Assembly: GCA_944389895.1 (NCBI GenBank)
Contig: CALXOA010000078.1
Location: 19,785 to 83,784, forward strand
Source: an uncultured Victivallis sp.
GTDB taxonomy: Bacteria; Verrucomicrobiota; Lentisphaeria; Victivallales; Victivallaceae
Direction: 5' to 3'
Length of the DNA stretch: 64,000 nt
Shown: positions 61,143-64,000 of the stretch, one piece after another
Layout: every line of letters starts with the position of its first letter
Position numbering within the stretch: position 1 is the stretch's first letter
Position numbers and translations under genes: made by a program
Notes under the pieces: model-generated
Told to the model about the DNA's origin: nothing
Database searches by the model: none
The model's input: only the letters and a program-made list of their open reading frames with translations

Positions 61143-62111
61143 TCAGCGGCTGGTCAGCAACATCGATTCACAGACCAGATAGTCAGGCTCCTTTCCGGCG
61201 GCGAACTTTTCAAATTCGCCGATGGCGCAGTCGGCCATCCGCCCCACCTCGTCGTTGATCGAACCGGCGATGTGGCTGCTCAACTGCACGTTGGGCAGAT
61301 GGAAGAAAGGCGACTCCTTTTCCGGCGGTTCCGGACAGGTCACATCGAGCAACGCAGTCAGGTCGGGGCGCCGGCGGAGCACGTCAATGAGTTCCGGCTC
61401 GTTGACCTGGGCTCCGCGGCCGGTGTTGATGAAGACCGCTCCCGGACGCATCGACTCAAAGAGCCTGCCGTTCAGTACGCCGATGTTGTCTTCGCGGTTG
61501 GGCAGATGGTTACTGACCACGAAAGCGGTTCGGAACGCCTCCTCCAGCGAGATGGTACGGCGTTCGGGACGGGACGGGACAACGATTACCTTCAGATGAT
61601 AGGTTTCGAGCATTCTGCAGACCAGCGTCGAAATTGCTCCGGCGCCGATCAGGGCGACGGTTTCCCCGTAACAACCGGGACCGCAGAACACGTTCTCACG
61701 CGACCAGCTCTGCGTGGAACGGACCTCGCGGGAGTTGCGGAAGTATCCTTTCAGGGCCAATACGATCTGGGCGACACAGAATTCGGCCACCGGAATTGCA
61801 TTCATCTGCCATGCACTCATCACCTTGACGTTCCGGGCCAGAAGCGGCCGGACAAAGGAATCGGTCGCACCGGCCGCGTAGAAAACCGCCCGCAGCTTCG
61901 GCATCCGGTCAAGTTCCTCTTCGGAGAGGCAGGGCATTCCCCAGGTGGAGAAGAGCACTTCGACATCGATCAGTTTTCCCGCCGCCACATCAGCCCCGGA
62001 ATAGATTCCCGGCAGGAGATCGCAGAGGGTAGCGAGCCGTTCAAGCCGTTTCGCGCCGTACACATAATCGACGTTGGCTGGATTTTCACACAGAACCGCA
62101 CATTTCATCAT
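61143..62111 (-). CDS. D-isomer-specific 2-hydroxyacid dehydrogenase
   Basis: About 322 aa from the ATG at 62111 (AAGGA seven bases upstream; second ATG at 62108). NAD-dependent oxidoreductase: ALIGAGAISTLVCRML is the nucleotide-binding turn, NTGRGAQVNE carries the catalytic Arg, and LSSHIAGSINDE the catalytic His. Substrate unknown. Its place ahead of araB and araD suggests a sugar-derived 2-hydroxyacid, but that is inference. Confidence 0.88.
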   Translation of the reverse strand: MMKCAVLCENPANVDYVYGAKRLERLATLCDLLPGIYSGADVAAGKLIDVEVLFSTWGMPCLSEEELDRMPKLRAVFYAAGATDSFVRPLLARNVKVMSAWQMNAIPVAEFCVAQIVLALKGYFRNSREVRSTQSWSRENVFCGPGCYGETVALIGAGAISTLVCRMLETYHLKVIVVPSRPERRTISLEEAFRTAFVVSNHLPNREDNIGVLNGRLFESMRPGAVFINTGRGAQVNEPELIDVLRRRPDLTALLDVTCPEPPEKESPFFHLPNVQLSSHIAGSINDEVGRMADCAIGEFEKFAAGKEPDYLVCESMLLTSR

Positions 62112-62181
62112 CGCAGAATCCTTTTCCGTTGACATGATTGCCGGGGAAATACCTTCCGTATGTTTTCCGGCTTCCCGACCA

Positions 62182-62210
62182 ATAATATAACACGGAAACG
62201 GCGCCGGCAA
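62182..62210 (-). promoter_or_regulatory. Putative promoter of dehydrogenase-araB-araD
   Basis: On the leftward strand TTGCCG (62210-62205) and TATTAT (62187-62182), 17 bp apart, about 70 bp before the dehydrogenase start. Confidence 0.5.
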
Positions 62211-62346
62211 CTGTTTTTATCCTCCCCGGGAACAAAAAAAATAAAAAATTTGCTTTCTCCGTACCATCAGATGAAGTCCGGAGAATTTTGAAAAAGCCGG
62301 AATGGCGAATCCCGATTCCTTGTCAGGGGATCAGCAACCCGCAGGT

Positions 62347-63417
62347 TCAGTTCTGTTCGTGACGCAGAATGTCGGCGGCTTCCAGCAGCGCCAGATAATT
62401 CCCCGCCGGGACATAAGGGGTGATCGAATGGCCGGTTCCGAGCGCGTATCCATGCGCATGGGCGCGATTGCGGCGGCCCTGTTCCAGCACCGCGTCACGG
62501 ACGCTCTCCGGCGTTCCCAGCGTCATGATGTTTACGTCGATGCCGCCGAAGAGGCCGATCCGGTCTCCGTAGTCGTCGATCCACCGCTGAAATGGTGCGA
62601 TCGCATCTTCGTTGGAGTGCTTGGCATCGATGCCGTTGGCCAGAATGTCCTCCATCACTTCAAAAATACAACCGCAGCTGTGAAAGAGCAACGGCTTGCC
62701 GTAACGGTGTGCCAGCTCGATGATTCTGCGATGCTGCGGCAGGATCTGTTCCCGCACCGTCTCCGGCATGGTCAGAAGCGAAGTGCGGAATCCGAGGTCA
62801 TCACCGAGACGACAGACTCCGATCATGTCACTGAAACGCTCCAGTGTCATTGCCCAGGCCTGAAAAGCGAGATCCCCCAGCCGGACATACAATTCGGCGT
62901 GCAGTTCCGGATCGTCGACGGCCATGAAAGGCAGACTGGCCAGTCCGACCACATCCTCACTCATTTCGAACACCCCGGTGTTACCGACACCGCCGATCAC
63001 CTTCATTTCCGGCGGCATCTCCTTCTCCAGAGCCTTGAACTGGCGTTCTGCGTCGCGCCAGTAAGCATCGAGAATACCATCCCACTCGTAGGCTTCGAAA
63101 TCAGCACGGGTCTGAATCGGGCCGGCGGTCTCATTCTGAATCGCTCCGCCGTGCGGCAGCCGCAGGGAGGATTCAAACAGTACTGCATCGTATCCGGCCT
63201 GTTGCAGGAAACGGCAGTAACGCCGGAAATACTCCTCCAGGTCGCGGTCGTCTCCTTCACGCAGAGCGGAGAAAGGTTCTTCGGCCAATTGATCCATCAC
63301 CCCGCCATCGATGACATGTTCATACAGCGGCAGGATTTCCGGCCGGCGGTTGCGTGCGGCGGATTCCAGACGATGCCAGTCCGGAGTGATATCGGTACGG
63401 AATGCGGCTTTTCCCAT
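62347..63417 (-). CDS. Uroporphyrinogen decarboxylase-family protein
   Basis: About 356 aa from the ATG at 63417 (GAGGAG upstream). URO-D superfamily barrel of the MtaA/CmuA methyltransferase-like type: VIGGVGNTGVFEMSEDVVGL, IGVCRLGDDLGFRTSLLTMP, then GKPLLFHSCGCIFEVMEDIL with the His-x-Cys zinc site, and GIDVNIMTLGTPE. Lacks the arginine motif of true heme HemE, so a methyl-transfer or unknown role is more likely. Such genes are numerous next to sugar genes in this lineage. Separated from the dehydrogenase by 235 bp. Confidence 0.82.
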   Translation of the reverse strand: MGKAAFRTDITPDWHRLESAARNRRPEILPLYEHVIDGGVMDQLAEEPFSALREGDDRDLEEYFRRYCRFLQQAGYDAVLFESSLRLPHGGAIQNETAGPIQTRADFEAYEWDGILDAYWRDAERQFKALEKEMPPEMKVIGGVGNTGVFEMSEDVVGLASLPFMAVDDPELHAELYVRLGDLAFQAWAMTLERFSDMIGVCRLGDDLGFRTSLLTMPETVREQILPQHRRIIELAHRYGKPLLFHSCGCIFEVMEDILANGIDAKHSNEDAIAPFQRWIDDYGDRIGLFGGIDVNIMTLGTPESVRDAVLEQGRRNRAHAHGYALGTGHSITPYVPAGNYLALLEAADILRHEQN

Positions 63418-63499
63418 GGTGTTGGTCTCCTCTTTTTCTTCAACATACACCGTTTTTCCGCCGTTGCAAATCCGGCACATGAACAGAGAGGAGTATGAA

Positions 63500-63830
63500 T
63501 CAGAGAAAATAACGGAAAAGCCGCTCTGTTTTTGATGAAAATTTCAAATACTTTGTCTGCAGGATGGCAATGAGCGCTGTTCCAACCCGGATCTGAACCG
63601 CAGTTTTCACTGCTTCCGATCACACTCCTGATCTTGAAATTCTGCTGGAACATCTTGAAAAAGCATTCGACCTGCCGGCGGATTTATAGATGTCACCGAT
63701 TGCCCGGGCATCGGGATCAAAGTGATTCGTCAGCAGAACCGGCGTCTTATGACCCGCAGCATTATAGACGACCACGGGAAGGCCAACGTCCGGAAAATTA
63801 CGCACATTTTGAGATAGGGCATTTGAAAAA
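63500..63830 (-). pseudogene. Remnant of IS4-type transposase, frameshifted
   Basis: Three pieces in three frames read as one IS4-family C-terminal half: VYNAAGHKTPVLLTNHF through ARAIGDIYKS; then, after a shift near 63680, RRQVECFFKMFQQNFKIRSV; then, after an extra T near 63606, AVQIRVGTALIAILQTKYL to a stop at 63500. IYK-RWQVE-FFKW-KQN and the SSENAV region are family hallmarks. Two frameshifts and no N-terminal half mean it is dead. Confidence 0.8.
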
Positions 63831-63924
63831 GGGCCTGTTTTCTGATTGATTATAGTGACTAAACCGTAATCAAAAGAAAGATACCATGTATAGGTGACAA
63901 ACGATTGCCGGAGTAAATAGTAAA

Positions 63925-63983
63925 GAACTCCTTTGTCGAGTAACTTTGAGTAGAGATTCACAAAGCCTCAAAAAAAGGAGTTC
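63925..63983 (+). promoter_or_regulatory. Inverted repeat covering a ribosome binding site
   Basis: GAACTCCTTT (63925-63934) is perfectly complementary to AAAGGAGTTC (63974-63983), which contains the Shine-Dalgarno of the start codon at 63987. In a transcript covering both, the site would be paired. Confidence 0.6.
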
Positions 63984-63986
63984 AAA

Positions 63987-64000
63987 ATGCAGAGAAAAGG
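63987..64000 (+). CDS. Start of an unidentified gene (partial)
   Basis: ATG CAG AGA AAA at the window edge, with AAGGAG six bases upstream. Only four full codons are visible. Position right after a transposase remnant, in DNA of lower GC than most of the window, and the fold-back over its ribosome binding site suggest an insertion-sequence gene, but identity cannot be shown. Confidence 0.5.

Noticed and set aside
62347..63417. HemE (heme synthesis) assignment for the URO-D family gene
   Set aside because: It lacks the N-terminal arginine-rich motif of HemE and carries a His-x-Cys zinc site typical of methyltransferase-like members; no heme genes are nearby.
63620..63961. A 113-aa protein on the minus strand at the right end
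   Set aside because: Its C-terminal half is a transposase fragment that breaks off at a frameshift, and its N-terminal half shows no relation to the transposase family; better read as a pseudogene next to another element.
1..64000. tRNA, rRNA or CRISPR arrays
   Set aside because: No repeat-spacer pattern or recognisable tRNA or rRNA sequence was seen in the gaps; most gaps are too short to hold them. A tRNA scan would settle this.

Overview
The window looks like a stretch of chromosome from a Gram-negative member of the Planctomycetes-Verrucomicrobia-Lentisphaerae group, most plausibly a Victivallis-like Lentisphaerae bacterium (inference). The grounds are: two H-X9-DG type pseudopilins sitting inside glycoside hydrolase loci, a Minf_1886-family protein, moderately high GC, an Mla and Lol envelope system that implies an outer membrane, several AraC regulators and one LacI regulator attached to sugar genes, and a glycyl-radical enzyme that implies anaerobic life. 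The only mobile DNA seen is at the extreme right end.

Layout. 1-4 kb: the phosphate uptake operon pstSCAB-phoU, cut at the left edge. 4-11.7 kb: a sugar region with an AraC regulator and GH4 glycosidase, then a D-lyxose isomerase/PfkB kinase pair divergent from AraC regulator/class II aldolase/L-arabinose isomerase. 11.8-21.2 kb: two divergent polysaccharide units on either side of a LacI regulator: lacI-secreted protein-pseudopilin-GH51-like hydrolase leftward, and pseudopilin-GH5-GH5 rightward, with a shared candidate operator. 21.3-23.2 kb: PPK2 and an unknown membrane protein. 23.3-29.1 kb: the most unusual locus, an AraC regulator divergent from a zinc alcohol dehydrogenase, an alpha/beta hydrolase fused in frame to a glycyl-radical enzyme, and its radical-SAM activase. 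29.2-42 kb: mostly housekeeping genes (Nfu, sigma-70, mfd, radical SAM, recF, dnaN, SIS isomerase, uppS, cdsA, Lrp, aminotransferase). 42-53 kb: lipoprotein, Lol exporter, pdxA, thyX, RNase E/G, fmt, folK, two unknown envelope proteins, ilvD. 53.5-58.8 kb: ffh, a TPR-like membrane protein, Mla lipid transport genes and Minf_1886. 58.8-63.4 kb: araD, araB, a 2-hydroxyacid dehydrogenase and a UroD-family protein. 63.5-64 kb: a decayed IS4-type transposase and the start of another gene behind a fold-back that can hide its ribosome binding site.

How it fits together. The hydrolases (GH4, GH51-like, two GH5) would release sugars from plant-type polysaccharides. AraA, AraB and AraD together take L-arabinose to D-xylulose 5-phosphate, although they lie at opposite ends of the window. 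The isomerase/kinase/aldolase set would make and split a ketose phosphate. The glycyl-radical locus is probably a separate anaerobic branch in which the radical enzyme eliminates a group from an alcohol or diol and the dehydrogenase and hydrolase handle partner intermediates; its substrate cannot be read from sequence.
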